Shown here in pieces: positions 1 through 56,470 of a stretch of DNA of 64,000 bases. This DNA is from Diphasiastrum complanatum (lineage: Eukaryota; Streptophyta; Lycopodiopsida; Lycopodiales; Lycopodiaceae): positions 24,057,005-24,121,004 of the forward strand of contig CM055092.1 of NCBI GenBank assembly GCA_029204225.1. Reading direction: 5' to 3'. A program made the translations under genes and the position numbers. How positions within the stretch are numbered: the first letter of the stretch is position 1; every line of letters begins with the position of its first letter. Below the pieces are notes generated by a model. That model was not told where the DNA came from and did no database searches. It saw only the letters and a list, made by a program, of their open reading frames with translations.

Positions 1-3000
1 AGACGTTACTACCACTTGCCACCCACTAAATAAACATTTTCTATCTTACCTGTTTTACATTATTTTATTTTATTTTTTTGTTCTTTTTCCACTTGTTGGT
101 ATGATTGCCCTTTTTTTTTATATCTTTGCCCTATTATTAGTATTGTAGTTACTTCTTGTTTTCAAGAGTAGAGTGTACATAGAGAGTCTAAAGTTATTTT
201 CTTTTCTTTCCCTGAGTTGAGAAGAGTGATTTTAGGCAAAGAAAAAATAGTCCAAGTTATTCATTGAGTCAATATAGGTTACAAGTAAAAATACTGAGGA
301 CTACCAAAGACTATGCAACAAAGTAAATCAACAGAGTTGGACAAAAGAAGGGGAATCTTCATCAAGGATTCTCAAAATAGTGCCAGTGAAGGAAATTCAT
401 GTTGCAAATAGATTCAAAACTCCCAAACTCCTAGAAAAATTTCAATATCTCCTCCAATTTTCACTGTCTAAGTTCGCCCATTTGACCAATCCTAGATCAT
501 GCCTGAATAAGCCTAATTTGAGTCAGGCGAACCCAAACCCCAAAATCCCAGGCATGTGGACCTCAAAAAGCAAAAATCATTAAAAGCCTTCTCCAGACCT
601 ATAGATGTCGTATCTGAGTTCACCCTCTTCATATTAGGCTCATCAAAACATGCTCTTTCATCTGTGAAGTAGGTGAACCTAGACTCTCAACCAATTTTCT
701 TGGCGAACATAGCTTCAAAAAATCACTAAATTGGCTCAAAGAGGTACACATGTGGAATTAAACTCTAAGTTTGCCCAATGGATATTTTGTGCCTTTTTAC
801 CTGATAAATCTATTGTCCAAATGACGAACCTAGTTTCCAAGCCAAACTCCCAAATTTTTCATTTGAGTGATTTTTTTAGTTGAATTGAGCTTTTAGGCCA
901 TTGGTCTTAGAATGTCTTTTTTAGTCAGTTTGATATTTGATATGTATGCTTTCCAAATTTGAAAGGGGGTTGTATAAATAGAGGTGAGAATGCACTAAAA
1001 TGTCTTCTGTTAAAGAGATGTTGCCCGAATTTTCCAAAAATTTCACAGTGTTTCCAAACATCTCTAAAGCACCCACAGAGGCCACCCAATCATTTTCAAA
1101 GCTCACCTGCTAAAAAAATTGCAAAATTTTTTGTTATTTTTAGCTTATGAACTTATTATTTTGAAAATTTAGGAACTTTTTGGGCCTAAGCTTGTCATAA
1201 TGGTGAAGGATCCTAAGGGAAAAGGCAAAGATGAAATAGAACCAAGTAGGCCCATTAAAAGGATCCCCCCAATCAAGATGTGGATCCAAACAACATTGTG
1301 GATCCCAATGAAGTGCACATTCTTCAGATGATGAGCTTATGGAGGTAAAACCCTTGCTACCAAAGCTGTGTCCTATACCTCAGCCCATAAATTACAAGAT
1401 GTGTAATACCCCATGAAACAACCCAAATAGTGTTGCTTTCACATGAGGTAATAGACGATGGACATCTTGCAACAGATAGTGTCATGTGAAATATAATACA
1501 ATCTTGTTGTTGGTGGCCCACCATTCAAGAGGACATAGAATCTACATACAAAGATGCAACGTTTGTCAACGGGCTCACAAACCTCTTATGAATGTTAGAA
1601 TCTCCCAAAATTATTGTTCTCGAAACTATGCAAACCAAGATGCTCCCAAAATTTTGCTTTTAAATCTTAGGTGCTGACGCTGACATGCATTTCCCAAAAT
1701 TAATGGTCATAACAAGATGCGTGCATATTGAGTCTATAATTATATCAAAATTGTTTATGTACAAAAATGATCGACCCTTGCTTTGTGCCATTAGTAGGAG
1801 CACCTACATAATTATGAGATGGCTTCAGAAATTAATCAACATGATGTAAATGCAAAACCATGTCATTTGGTTTGATGCAGAGCTATTATATAGTGTCCAT
1901 CCAAAATGCAATTGGCATAATTTGATTCAAAGCATCTCTATCTACCTTTTTTTTTAGCAGATTATTAAGTCGTCCAACAATTCAAGAGCCCCATTTTCAT
2001 GGGATTTTGAGGGAGTTAACTAGGTGTATTCTCATCATTCATCTTACCTCTAGGAGTTCCAAAGCACCAAATGAATAATGATCCAACAAATTTTCTTTCC
2101 GTTTTCTCTCACTTACATTTGATCTCAAGCAAAATGATTAAGAGTCCTCTAATACTCTTCTGGTGCTCATTTTGTTTCAAAGTTCCAATGACATCTCTTC
2201 ACCACTCACCCATACTTTCCAAATCTCTTTGAGCTTCAGAATTACCGATATGATAAGAAAACCGATAAGAAATCAGATATGAACTTACTACCTAGAAAAT
2301 GTATCTTAAACGTAGAAATCTTTCTTTGGATACAAATGTGCTTTACATAACTGAGGTTCCAGAGGATCTCATAGTAGTTCTCCCAAAACAGTAGGCAATA
2401 GGAGCACTTTAAAAATTTTAGGTTTTGTGATATTCACCATCTTTCTTCCACTCCAAGGAATTGACTAGCCATTTCCAATATTGCTGGGAATTCCCTTACA
2501 AAACGTGTCAGCATCCACAATATTCTCGGTTTCTGTGATGGAAACATCTCTCTGCCTCTAGACTCCCAACACAGTAACCCAAAAGTCATTTTCTAGTCAT
2601 ATGCTCCCTCCAACTCGGAGCTTCTATATCTGCATCGATGCATTCCTGCTCCAATCTTTCTAGATGATGCTTCTTCTAAGCTTTCAAGTTGCTTTTTGCA
2701 TGTCTTGCAATTGATGAGACAGACAAACCCGTTTTGTTCTTCGGGTGATTGTTCAAGACAAAAATGAGCAAAATCCTGAATTTCTTACCAGCTGAACCAA
2801 TACTTGAACTTCAAATTTCATCATAGAAGCAACAATACAATTCTCAACAACTTCAAATAATTCCTGAAAGGTTGCAACATATGTCTTTTGAATGCTAGAG
2901 AGTAGGACTTGAAGGGATCTGCATATATTTAGAGCAAAGGGTTACGTAATTGATAAATGACAAACAGTACTGCATCAGCTATACCACATCAATCGCTCCC

Positions 3001-4146
3001 TTATGCAACCTCAAGCATAAGAATAAAAACTACCAACTTAAGTCATACCTTTCCAATGTGCATGTCCATACCAAAGATGTCAAAACTTTGACATAATCAA
3101 TTCAGCATGATTTTTTCTACTGCATAGATCTCATGTGAACCTATCATAGCTCTACCTGTCCTCTGTTGTATATAAATAACGCATTGTTAATTGTTTGAAG
3201 TGTGTGCCTTCAACCTTAGTCCTATTTTCCTCTTCCTCTGAAGTTCATATTTGTCCCACCCACCCAAAAATTCTCAAAGATGTTTCTATTAAATATGATC
3301 ATTTCAATTCCAACAGTTCCTCCAAATTTCAGCACTGCCACATCTATATCCTCTCGCTTGAAAATTTGTCTTTCGCATAACCATACTCTTGGACTTGTGC
3401 CTGTCAGCAGAAAAATTTCCAAAAGCACGAGACATCCCTTGTGCTACCTGTCCTGAATAGCAATGCCCATTACCTCTTCCTCTTGTAGCCTAAACTACAG
3501 GATCTTATACCACTAAGTTATTGGACTACAACACTAATGCTTTATATCTGAGAATGAACAATTTCATTAGCATTGATATATGTATGTATATCAGAAATCG
3601 GTTTTAGGTCAAAATTGCATTGAGAATGACGAACAGCACCACTTCAGCAGAGAAATTTACACGACATCATCTGTACTTCTATACGACTTTGTTGCTAAAC
3701 TTACGAGCGTCTCAAAAATAACTGCAATCTTTTGCGACTACAGACTTGCACGTGCACTTTTTGATTAAAGATTTAAAATGTGCTCATCATGCTTGTCATA
3801 AAAATTGGATCAGAAAGATATTCAGAATTTGCATAAATAGATTACAATGCCAACTTCAGTTAAGCAATCAAATTGGAGCATCTACTACATACATTGCTTC
3901 TGCGCCAATTCTCACTTGCTGAATGATTTTGATGGCCGGAATGGGAAAAAACGTTCAACATCATGTATCAGCTGAACGATATTCCTCTGCTACTGAGGCA
4001 GGATAAATGAACTAGCAGAACAAAATTACGGCTACCCAAAAATGTGGTTAAGCTGCAGAAAGTGAACTTTTATGATTGATTGTGATTGAATGGAGTGACT
4101 TTGTACAACCACTTTGTTTTGATGACTGCATGCTTGAGAAAACATG
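1..4146. other. AT-rich sequence downstream of HIRA, no gene recognised
   Basis: No open frame longer than about 70 codons is supported, and none of the short ones resembles a family I know. The part nearest 4146 must include the HIRA 3' UTR, since the stop codon ends at 4147 on the minus strand. I found no clear AATAAA-type signal on that strand. Around 3360-3480 the minus strand has a glycine/arginine/serine-rich reading that faintly recalls copia gag tails, but it is too decayed to call. Confidence 0.5.
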
Positions 4147-46021
<41,875 letters not shown>

Positions 46022-46580
46022 CTCACCACCAGGCCGCCCACCAACCAGGCTGCTGCTGGCAGGAAAAGATGGCTAAGCTTTGAGATCAACAATCACCATG
46101 ATGAAGATGCATCCAGTGCCATAATACAAGCCCGTCCTTATCAATCAACTCCCACAAGCGCCTAGATTAATATTCACGTCAGAGAGTTGAAATTCACACT
46201 CTAAAAATCAAAATGTCTGTCTCCAACGTGCACAAACCATGGGTGTGTCATGGTATCTGATCGCTCAATGTGCAAACCTATCCCCAAAACAAAGCACTTG
46301 CTGAGGTAGGAACATAATCAAACCCTAGTTCATGACACACCCTTCATAGTGAAAACCATCCAAGACTAGTCAAAACGCTTGGAAAATGAGATCTAAAAAG
46401 CTTCAAAAGTGTTGCCATTCAGAAACACGACAATGCAGAAGCTAAAGAAGCAAGCTCAGGTGACAAAAAAACCTCCATCTCCAACTTACTTATAATAAAT
46501 ATAAGGCCAATTTTACTACTCTGCATACGTCATGGCATACCCGCCGAGAAACAGACATATAGATACATATATATTATCAT
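46022..46580 (-). promoter_or_regulatory. HIRA: HIRA 5' UTR and possible promoter core
   Basis: Upstream of the HIRA ATG. A TATA-like ATAATATATATG on the minus strand (46578-46565) would place a start site near 46535, but nothing else confirms it. Confidence 0.25.
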
Positions 46581-46669
46581 TGCTGCTTCTTTCCATGGAG
46601 AATCTCCCTCTTTGCTCCACCCATAGACGCACATGAATTGGATCTGCAACCATGAAATAACTCATTGCC

Positions 46670-46672
<3 letters not shown>

Positions 46673-46700
<28 letters not shown>

Positions 46701-46830
46701 AGGAGAAAAGAGGGAACCCATTCATTCAACTCTTTGAGCCTATCCAAAGAATTTACCCAAAATAAGGGTCTTTTTAAATCTCTTTAACCGCCCCCCCCCC
46801 CGTTCCCCTCCCCCCCCACCACCACCACCC
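46673..46830 (+). repeat. Short (CT)n (46673-46700) and C-rich tract (46788-46829)
   Basis: A 28-bp CT array and a 40-bp run of mostly C, with CCACCACCACC. The C-rich tract reads G-rich on the HIRA sense strand. Confidence 0.95.
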
Positions 46831-47207
46831 ACGTGCAACATAATGCCACATAATGCCACATGTGCTACTTGGGACATAGTCTCCACCAAGACTCATGAGT
46901 GTGAGGGTAGAGGGGCCCATGATCCTTGATGCTTGAGAGAATGTGACGCATCTCACAAACATTCTACGCCGTTGGATGAGGATGGGGCCCTGGAAGCTAT
47001 GTGCACATCCAAGATGCACCAGCGTGATGCACATTGAGGGCGCATTGAGGTTGCGGTCATGCATGTAGCACATCAATGAATTAGGCTCAAAAGAAGTTGA
47101 TAGCAATTCAAATCTCAAGCTAGTACTACACGTAATTTGTCGAGCCTCTCAATATCCTAATGTGGTCGTTGACATACTAAGCCCTTACCAAAAACCTTGC
47201 AATTGTG

Positions 47208-47282
<75 letters not shown>

Positions 47283-48690
47283 CATGAGGATTGTGGATGA
47301 GCATCAAACATTAGCATCTTCATGAATACGTCAATGGCAATTTAACACTTGCATACGTTGCATACTCATCATGAATGAGCATCTTGAAGATGTCAATGGC
47401 ACTTTGACCATATGCATTCTAAGATACGTATGCTTTATGAATGAAAATTTGGAGCAAATACCAACTTCTTGTATGAACTTCGTCTCTACAAATTCTACAT
47501 TGGCCTTGGTCCACCCAAATTGATAGGGCCTTTTACAAAAGTGGAAAATCTAAGATTCAAAAGGCCATCCTTTGACTAAAGCAATCCTGTAATTGCCATG
47601 TGTCAAAATCAATGAAAAGTCAAGAGGTGGCTCAAATCAAGCCTTCAATCAAGGATGGCTCATGGTAGAAAGGCTACACCATCATCTTTTGAGAGCTACA
47701 ACGAGCCCCTCTCTAAGTGGTTGCTTTGGGAGCTTTAGAGTATGCTAGTTTCTTTAAGCATTTGGTAGTTTTGCTAGCAACATTTAGTAAGTGAGTAAAG
47801 CTTGTTGTCAATCATCTTGAGATTCTTTTCACTTGTTTTTGGATGTGTTTGACACAATAATATGTTTGAGAAAACCTCCTTTGTATATGCATACATAAGT
47901 TCCAATTTTGTGAGATTTTATGTAGGAAAGGAATGATTGTTCTCGGCATTAGAGAGAATCCAAGAACACAAGTTTTGGATCCATTACACTCTATTTTGCT
48001 TGTGTTTGGTGTCTATTTCATCTCGATTTTGAAGCCATTACCTTAGTGAAACTCATGGGTTGTTAATTCCACTTTGTTCCAAAGCTCTTGCACCTTTCTT
48101 GATGAAGTTTTCAGGCCAAAATCCAAAAAAGGAGACACCTACTTTTTAGGAGCTCCCAATAGCTAATTTTTCAAGGTGATCATGAAAACAATATTGCAAT
48201 TGGTGCTTTTTAGATATTGATTGATGATCAAATGTGGCTTTGGCTTGGATTAATATTCTCCCAAAGCCTATACACCCTCAATATCTACTTGAATACATGG
48301 AAAACAAGCCATTATCGCATAGTCCTGTTTGACCAATTTTTGAGCAGATTTTTGTCAATTTTTGGTCTATTTTTTTGGGCCACACCATCTCAATTTGATT
48401 TGAGATTTTGTTGCCCTCTGGGTCACTCAAATTAATATTGAGTTCACATTTCACTCACTAACAAATGTTTTCAATTACATAGTCTCCACTTACATTCGGT
48501 GAAAATTTTGGCACGTGTTAGTTTGTTAGAAACACAAGGTTGATGTACTTGCCATAAAAAATTTATTGATCTGTAATTTGAATCTATATATGCCTCATTA
48601 GACATTAGAAGAATCACTTATAAGTATTATATCTGATTCCCAAAGTAAATTGTGATTTTGGACTTGTTTGATCAAAACTAGTTAATTTTC
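46831..48690. other. Upstream intergenic sequence, no gene recognised
   Basis: Apart from the (CT)35 array there are only short frames. No family match. Confidence 0.5.
47211..47280 (+). repeat. (CT)35 microsatellite
   Basis: 70 bp of uninterrupted TC repeats. Confidence 0.98.
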
Positions 48691-48696
48691 TTCAAT

Positions 48697-48906
48697 ATGG
48701 CAACAAATGCAAATCTTGTTTTAGAAGCAAGTGGTAGCTTGATATCTTCCAATTATTCAATATGGAAGATTAGAATGGAGTCTTTGTTAGTCATGCATGA
48801 TATGATGAAAATAGTACTTGGAGTAGAAAACAGGCCATTACTACAAGACGAGTTGGCCAAGTTTGAGAAGATATCTAGATTGGCTCTCCATTTTATAAAT
48901 GTCTAA
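48697..48906 (+). pseudogene. Possible copia gag N-terminal fragment
   Basis: 69 codons; the SNYSIWKIRMESLLVMHDM stretch resembles the opening of copia gag (DUF4219/UBN2). Nothing downstream continues it. Weak match. Confidence 0.4.
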
Positions 48907-48938
48907 AATGATCTTCTAGAAGATATCAAATCTTGTAT

Positions 48939-49429
48939 TGTTAGACTATTTTCTAGTTAGGGATTGAACTAACTAGAGATGTTTAGCCATGAGAGAAAGA
49001 CGCAGTAGATGCTTTCACGCATCGATTCTTCATTTCAGACTGATTGTCAATAATAAGCTTATAGCTTTTACAGAGCAGAGTTAGCTTCCTAAGCACGCGT
49101 CATCGCCCGCTATTGTCTTGTGCTCATAGCATTAATATGACTTGTATATCTATACATTAATCTGAATCAATTACTATCTTGGTTTTGCGTTCAGAGTCTT
49201 TGTCATAATTGTATGTTTTGCTAGTTCGTTTTTTGTCTGACTCTCTTATTGCTTTGTCTGACTATCCGCTCTTCCGCTTCTGCATAAACGCAATTAAGCT
49301 TTGTTATGTGTTCACCTACTGCTGTAGTAGTGCACGCATAGAGGGAATCAGTCAACCACCGCCTTCGTGGGATAATAGGGTCGTACCGATCCGATTTTTG
49401 ACCCATCCATTCACACATATTCTCTGACA
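48939..49429 (+). mobile_element. Copia D 5' LTR (491 bp)
   Basis: Runs from TGTTAGACTATTTTC to CTCTGACA. It is followed at 49430 by TAGTATCAAAGCC, a primer site two changes from the initiator-Met consensus. A leader then leads to an ATG at 49563 opening MTTSATIDLRQ, a usual copia gag start, which soon loses frame. Confidence 0.6.
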
Positions 49430-49700
49430 TAGTATCAAAGCCATCAGAGTATTGATATCAGAGCTATTTTCATAGTTTGATAAGCTTCCCATAGAACCTG
49501 GTTCTATCACATGATAGAATAATCGTTTTCTTGTTTTGTAAATTGCATTAGATTTTCGGACAATGACAACATCCGCCACTATCGATCTCAGACAGTGCAA
49601 CAGCTCCATGCCATCTTCTTGTACATACATCTACACAATTGTAAATTGTATATAGAGATAGTAATTGTAATCAATATCATGCCATGTATAATGTCATTAG

Positions 49701-49863
49701 CGAAAGACATAGTAGATGCTTTCACGCATCGACTCTTTATCTCAGACTGATTATCAGTAATAAACTCATAACTTTTACAGAGCAGAGTTAGCTTCTTGAG
49801 CATGCGGTTTCGCCAGCTATTGTCTTGTGCTCATAGCATTAATATGACTTGTATTTCTATACG
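49701..49863 (+). repeat. Second partial copy of copia D LTR
   Basis: Matches 48995-49158 closely (GTAGATGCTTTCACGCATCG, TCTTGTGCTCATAGCATTAA). The rest of the LTR is missing, so this is either the truncated 3' LTR or a separate insertion. Confidence 0.7.
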
Positions 49864-50840
49864 AACAAACTTGCACTCAAGCTTCGAGCTTACCGGTGAG
49901 TTTGTGTTGTTTCGGTTTTTCATTACTTTAATTTTTTTAAAAGCAATGTCGTATTTTATCACATACACTAGATATTAGTTAATATGAAAGAGTGAAATGT
50001 AGGTAATTAAAATATCTAATCCTAGGAAGGTGTGTATCTTTCCTTAAATGGAAAAACCTATACGTCACAAGGAGGGAATATGTGGTGACATTCTGAAATA
50101 GGACATAACCGCAAGGTTCGGGTATTGTAATTATCACATTCAACTCTAACTATATTAAAAGTATACATAAAAGTATTGCAACGAATATTTTTAAAAAAAT
50201 GAATGCAAATGATTCTAAGTATTAATAATCATAAATCATTCTCGTCATTTTCGTCATTCTCATCATCACACAAGTCTTGACACTCATCTGAATCTAAATC
50301 TAAGTATAATTGTAGAATTTGGTCGTGTCTCTTTGATAATGTGAGCTACCCTCTCCTCTTCTTCTAGTTCTATCTCATCCAAACGTGGGGGCCTCAAATT
50401 ACTCTCAATTTGGCCTTGTACAATTGTAGGAATCTCATCATTTGCAATTGTATCTTCTTCTCCCGTCATTTCCGTATCATTTGGAGCTGGATGAGTGGTT
50501 CAGGCTCTTCCAAAACCTTAAAATTGGGTGGTGGTTCATCGTGTGTATCCAATGTTACAATATCTTTTCCTTAAAACACACGTCGTAGGAATTGCAAAAC
50601 TTTGTGCAATGTCGTATTTTCAAAAAGTCTAGTCATGATTTCAAGAAAAATACATGTAGAAACATCCCTTCAAGTCGTATTTTTAAAAAGTAATACAATA
50701 AGATATTGCAATTCATCATGTGAATTAAGTAATGTAAGTATAGAAAGTACTTCATGCTTGTTACTTGATCCAAATGTCAAATGCAATCCAATAATATTGT
50801 CTCAAAAGCATTCCAAGACTAGCGCCTCTCCAAGAACATG
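49864..50840. other. No recognised gene
   Basis: A 61-codon acidic minus-strand frame (50469-50284) may be transposase debris from the neighbouring CACTA element, but no domain is visible. Confidence 0.35.
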
Positions 50841-50849
50841 ACTCCAAGA

Positions 50850-51350
50850 ACAGACCGAAAAAAAATACGCGTGCTGTTTTTTACGCATTTTTTTATTTTT
50901 TTCACCTAATCCGTGACATCGGAATCCGACACAAAAACACGTCGGGCAGACGTCGGATATACGTCGACACCCGTTGAACGTTTTTTTATGACATTCTGTT
51001 AATAGACGTCGGAATCCGACATCTATATTGGACATCGGATTCCGACGTCCCATTATATGTCGGGGGACGTCAGACAATTTTGGACAGTTCTCTGAATTTT
51101 TTTGTGGAACAAACATCAGATTCCAACGTGCTGATTGGACGTCAAAATCCGACGTCTACATGGCTCCCGACGCCTGGATGTCCGATTGATGCTTCCGTAG
51201 TCCGACATCTTGTGTCTATCGGATTCCGACGTGTTCTAAAGACGTCGGAATCCGACGTGTTTTTCCGACATCCGCGACAAATTAAAAAAAAAAAAAAGTA
51301 AACTCGCGATTCATGTCGCAAAAGACGTCATCGCGGCGGGTGTTGTAGTG
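50850..51350. mobile_element. CACTA (En/Spm) terminus with palindromic subterminal repeats
   Basis: The right edge ends TGTTGTAGTG (51341-51350), which on the minus strand is CACTACAACA, the hallmark CACTA tip. Inside are at least five near-complete copies of the palindrome GACGTCGGAATCCGACGTC (for example 50914-50931, 51005-51023, 51242-51260) plus decayed ones, in both orientations. The left tip was not found, so its start is approximate. No transposase frame: a non-autonomous or truncated copy. Confidence 0.7.
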
Positions 51351-51579
51351 TTATACTCTCTCACTACTCAAGATGTTGCAACTTGGAAAAGCAGATTTTG
51401 GGAATGTATGCTCTTGGGAGAGTTGAACTTTTGAGATGAAGTCTTCAAATCTGGGTAGTTTGGAATGCGGGTTGGGAAGGTAAATGTGGAGAAAAATTTT
51501 GGGAAAGTGCAAGATTTGGGAATGTGAGAGTGTGGAGTAGATCTTGGGAATGCAAATATTTAGGAAAGCAAAAAGTTGG

Positions 51580-51760
51580 GAAATGTGAAAGTGGGAATGT
51601 TTAAGTTGGGGAATGTGAAAATGGGAATGTGAAAGTGGGAATGTGAAAGTTGGGAAATGTGAAAGTGGGAAAGTGAAAGTGGAAATGTGAAAGTTGGAAT
51701 ATGTGAAAGTAGGAAACTTAATTTGGGAATATAAAGTTAATAACTCAAAAAACTTGGGAA
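51580..51760 (-). repeat. Purine-rich minisatellite, about 12-15 bp unit
   Basis: Irregular repeats of GTGAAAGTGGGAAT. The 164-codon minus-strand frame across it (51845-51351) consists of repeated FHFPTFTFPLSH-like words and is not considered a gene. Confidence 0.8.
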
Positions 51761-52011
51761 TGTAAAATTTGGGAATGCAAAAAATGTGATCCAAGCAAGA
51801 GTTGGGGGAGACAAGATCTAGAGAATTTAGACCTTGGAAGGGCAAAAAAGTTTTTTTTTTTGTTTTTGTTTTTTGGAGGCAAAGTTGGAGGTTGGCCTTC
51901 GTGATTCATGCAAGGAAGTTTTCAGACCTTTTAAAAATTTTGGATATGTTTGACGGGTCGTCTTTCTCACTTGGCTATTTTAGTTTCTGGTTTCTACAAT
52001 GCACAAAAAAA

Positions 52012-52415
52012 AAAATTCACCAACTTCAAAAATTCGTAACTTGCCTATTACTAAACAGAATCTAGAAATTATTATACCTCCAGAAAGGCCTTTCTAAGCT
52101 CTAGAGCTTTAGCTATTTAGATAAAATTAAGAAAAATAAAAATGGGACAAAAAGCGGATCAAATATGAAGGAAATATCACAAAATTAGAAAATGTCCAAA
52201 ATTTTCTACAAGGTACAAAATGTTTTGCCCAGCTTCAAAATTTTGCAACTTGCCTATTAGTAAATGAAATAACAAAAAAATGAGACCTTTAAAAAGCCCT
52301 TTCTATGCTCTAGACCTCTAGCTATTTAGATCAGACTAAGGAAAACAAATAATGGGGCAAAAAATGGATCAAATAGAGCGCAAAAATTAAAAAACCAGAA
52401 AATACAATTCCCATC
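52012..52415. repeat. Two diverged tandem copies of about 210 bp
   Basis: 52012-52221 and 52230-52415 share AACTTGCCTATTA, GCCCTTTCTA-type and TAGCTATTTAGAT blocks in the same order at roughly 75-80 percent identity. An old duplication. Confidence 0.7.
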
Positions 52416-52661
52416 ATTTTTTGGACGTAGTGAGAAGAGGAATGAGAGAAAAACAAAGATGCTATGCTAATTAAGACAAGAGTAAGGGCTCCTCGGTGAC
52501 GACACCAATGTTAGGGCCTTGTAGTATGGGATCGTTCACTACGAGCGCAACCTTGTCTTAACCTGCATAGCACAAGAAGGAGAAAGAGAAGTGGAAAAAG
52601 AGTGTGAGAGAAAAAGAGGTAGGAAGGCATGGAGAAGTCAAGACAAGAAAAAGTGAGCAAG

Positions 52662-54194
<1,533 letters not shown>

Positions 54195-54330
54195 CGGGTG
54201 TCTCTCCCAAGTGGGACACAACCATTTGGTGATGGTGAGGGATGATGCCCACATGCGTGGATACAGATCAAACAACGGTGACGATATCCATTGGTGTGAG
54301 CACCGCTGATGTCAGATGGTGTGCGCAAAG

Positions 54331-54470
54331 CAAGAGGAGGTTAAGATATGGGGATGATACGCCCTATTGGGCAAGGAATAAGACCAAGAGCATAGGAGGA
54401 GGAGGTTAAGATATGAGGATGATACGCCTTATCGAGCAAGGAATAAGACCAATAGCTCGTTTAGCAGCAG
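54331..54470. repeat. Two-copy tandem repeat, about 70 bp
   Basis: GAGGTTAAGATATG and GGATGATACGCC, with CAAGGAATAAGACCAA, occur twice in order with a few changes. Confidence 0.8.
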
Positions 54471-54819
54471 AGAACGAAGCAGACACCATTATGGAGGCCG
54501 GATGGCTACGACAAAGATGGGCGCCTTCCGCATTCATCACTTTGATCGAGAGAAAAATCATGTTTTAAGAGATGTTATGACATCAGTTTTGATCACAAAC
54601 ACATAATCACCAAATTTTCGAAGAAAGCAGACATTCTCACCATTCAACCACATTTGTATGAATGGTTTGCCATTGGTAGTGTGCAACAAGAGAGGGCAGA
54701 ACCTCATGATTGCCATAGTGATCATCCGTTATTCTTGACACCGAAGCCACTATAGTGTAAAATATGAAGTCTGCCAGCTGCAAACTGCCACTACCAGACC
54801 TTAATTTGTCCCTTTGCTG

Positions 54820-56112
54820 GGAGACTTTTTGTCCAATTTCTTTCTCTTTTGATCTAGTGTGTGCATATAGGCATCACATCCAAAAATCCCGACATATGAG
54901 AGGTCTGGCCTTTTGCTAAACCATACTTCATATGGGGTCTTGCCCCTGACAGTCATTGTCAATGTTCGATTCTGCAGGTAAGTTGAAGCTGCTACTGCAG
55001 CTTTTCCATAATTCCTTAGGCAATCCTAACTGAATCAACATGCACCGGGCTGCATCCATTAGCATCATGTTCTTCCTTGTTGCCACACCGTTATAACTGT
55101 TGTGGGGTATAAGAAATGGTATACTGCTTGGAAATGCCTTCCTTTCTACAATGCTCTTTGAACTTGTTGCTAGTGCTAATGTATTCCCCTCCATTGTCAG
55201 ATCGTATTGCCTTCAATTTGCTTTGTAGCTGTCTTTTTGCGTAGGCTTGAAGCACTTGAACTTTGCAAAGACTTCTAATTTTAATTTCAGAAAATAAATC
55301 ACAGTCATATGACTGCAATCATCAACAAATGTGACAAGATATCTTGATCCTGATATTGAGTCAATCGTTATTGGTCCACACAGATTTGACTGTACCAGGT
55401 CAAGTGGTGCCTTTGCTCTGGTCGTTTGTCTCGAGAAACGTTGAGCATTCTTACCTTTTGCTTTTACAAACAGGGCCTTCTCATCGTCTTCCTTTTGCTC
55501 AGCCTGCTGTCGTATCAGCTTTTCCTTTGCAACAGCCTTTGCTGCACCGTTAAAGGTAATATCTGGAGATCTCATTAAGATTGTTCTTATTTACTGGTAG
55601 GCCTGTGAAAGTGATACATAAACTGTTGTGCAGGTGGTATTCTATGCTCCACTCCTGCTGCCGCTAGCTATGCAAAAATGGTTTTCATCTTGTTCACATG
55701 AGAATAAAGATCAGCACCATCCCAGTTTAAGCTGAATAGTTGATTTGTTAGATGCAAGGCCTCTGTCTTGGTCTTTGCCTCATACTTTTCGTGCAGGCTC
55801 TGCCAGATCTGTCGACTGTGATCAAGATCGTCAACATTCATCAGGATTTTCTCTATCAATGATATAGTGATAAGAGCAACAACTTTATCATCCTTTCTTC
55901 TCCATTCATTAATTCTAACTTCATTCTCTTCTGCCATTGCTTCAGTGCCATCCATGACGCCCCATAAACCTTCTACTTTTAGGAGAATCATGGTTCTTCT
56001 TTTCCAGTGACCGTAGTTCGATCCATTAAGAATCACAGTGATTTTTTGTGACATGTTGGAAGCCATTTTGGCCTGTCTTGGAGTTCCACTCCAAGAACTT
56101 GCTCTGATACCA
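54820..56112 (-). pseudogene. Copia E: gag and integrase remnants with primer site
   Basis: Minus strand. TGGTATCAGAGC primer site (56112-56101) lies one base inside the LTR. Gag follows from the ATG at 56066 (MASNMSQKITVILNGSNYGH, to 55668). The knuckle, protease and pre-integrase are deleted. Integrase pieces are LDLVQSNLCGP (55575-55213), IRSDNGGEYIS (55318-55091) and TPYEVWFSKRPDLSYVGIFG (about 54945-54880). Three frames are used, so several frameshifts. RT and RNase H are absent. Confidence 0.85.
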
Positions 56113-56113
56113 C

Positions 56114-56470
56114 TGATAGAAAATGCGAAAGCTCAAATGTAGAAAAAAGAATTATCTAGATTCTACTACTGCAACATATGGCAGACAACAATTACAATTT
56201 ACTGCATGAGAATGGTAATAATGGGCAGAAGAGAGAATGAATCAATCAGACATACAAAATTGCATATTGTTGCGTCTAATGCACTCCTTGTGCGCTATTG
56301 GGATCTCAAACAACTGGTACCGCAAGAGAGCTACTCTCTCTTACGAATAGCTAGTATCATGTACTAACATCTGTTTTCTATCTCTCGTTGGTTCTATATA
56401 TAGAGAATGGAGAGACAATTGATCTAATCTCTAGTAATTAAAAGAACATCCTAACTCTAATTACTTCTAG
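56114..56470 (-). mobile_element. Copia E 5' LTR (outer end uncertain)
   Basis: Starts beside the primer site with TGATAGAAAATGCG on the plus strand and includes a TATA-like CTATATATAG near 56394-56403. The outer boundary is not defined because no second LTR was found. Confidence 0.45.

Noticed and set aside
3195-3428. Copia gag remnant downstream of HIRA
   Set aside because: Only a faint Gly/Arg/Ser-rich resemblance, no knuckle, protease or RT nearby.
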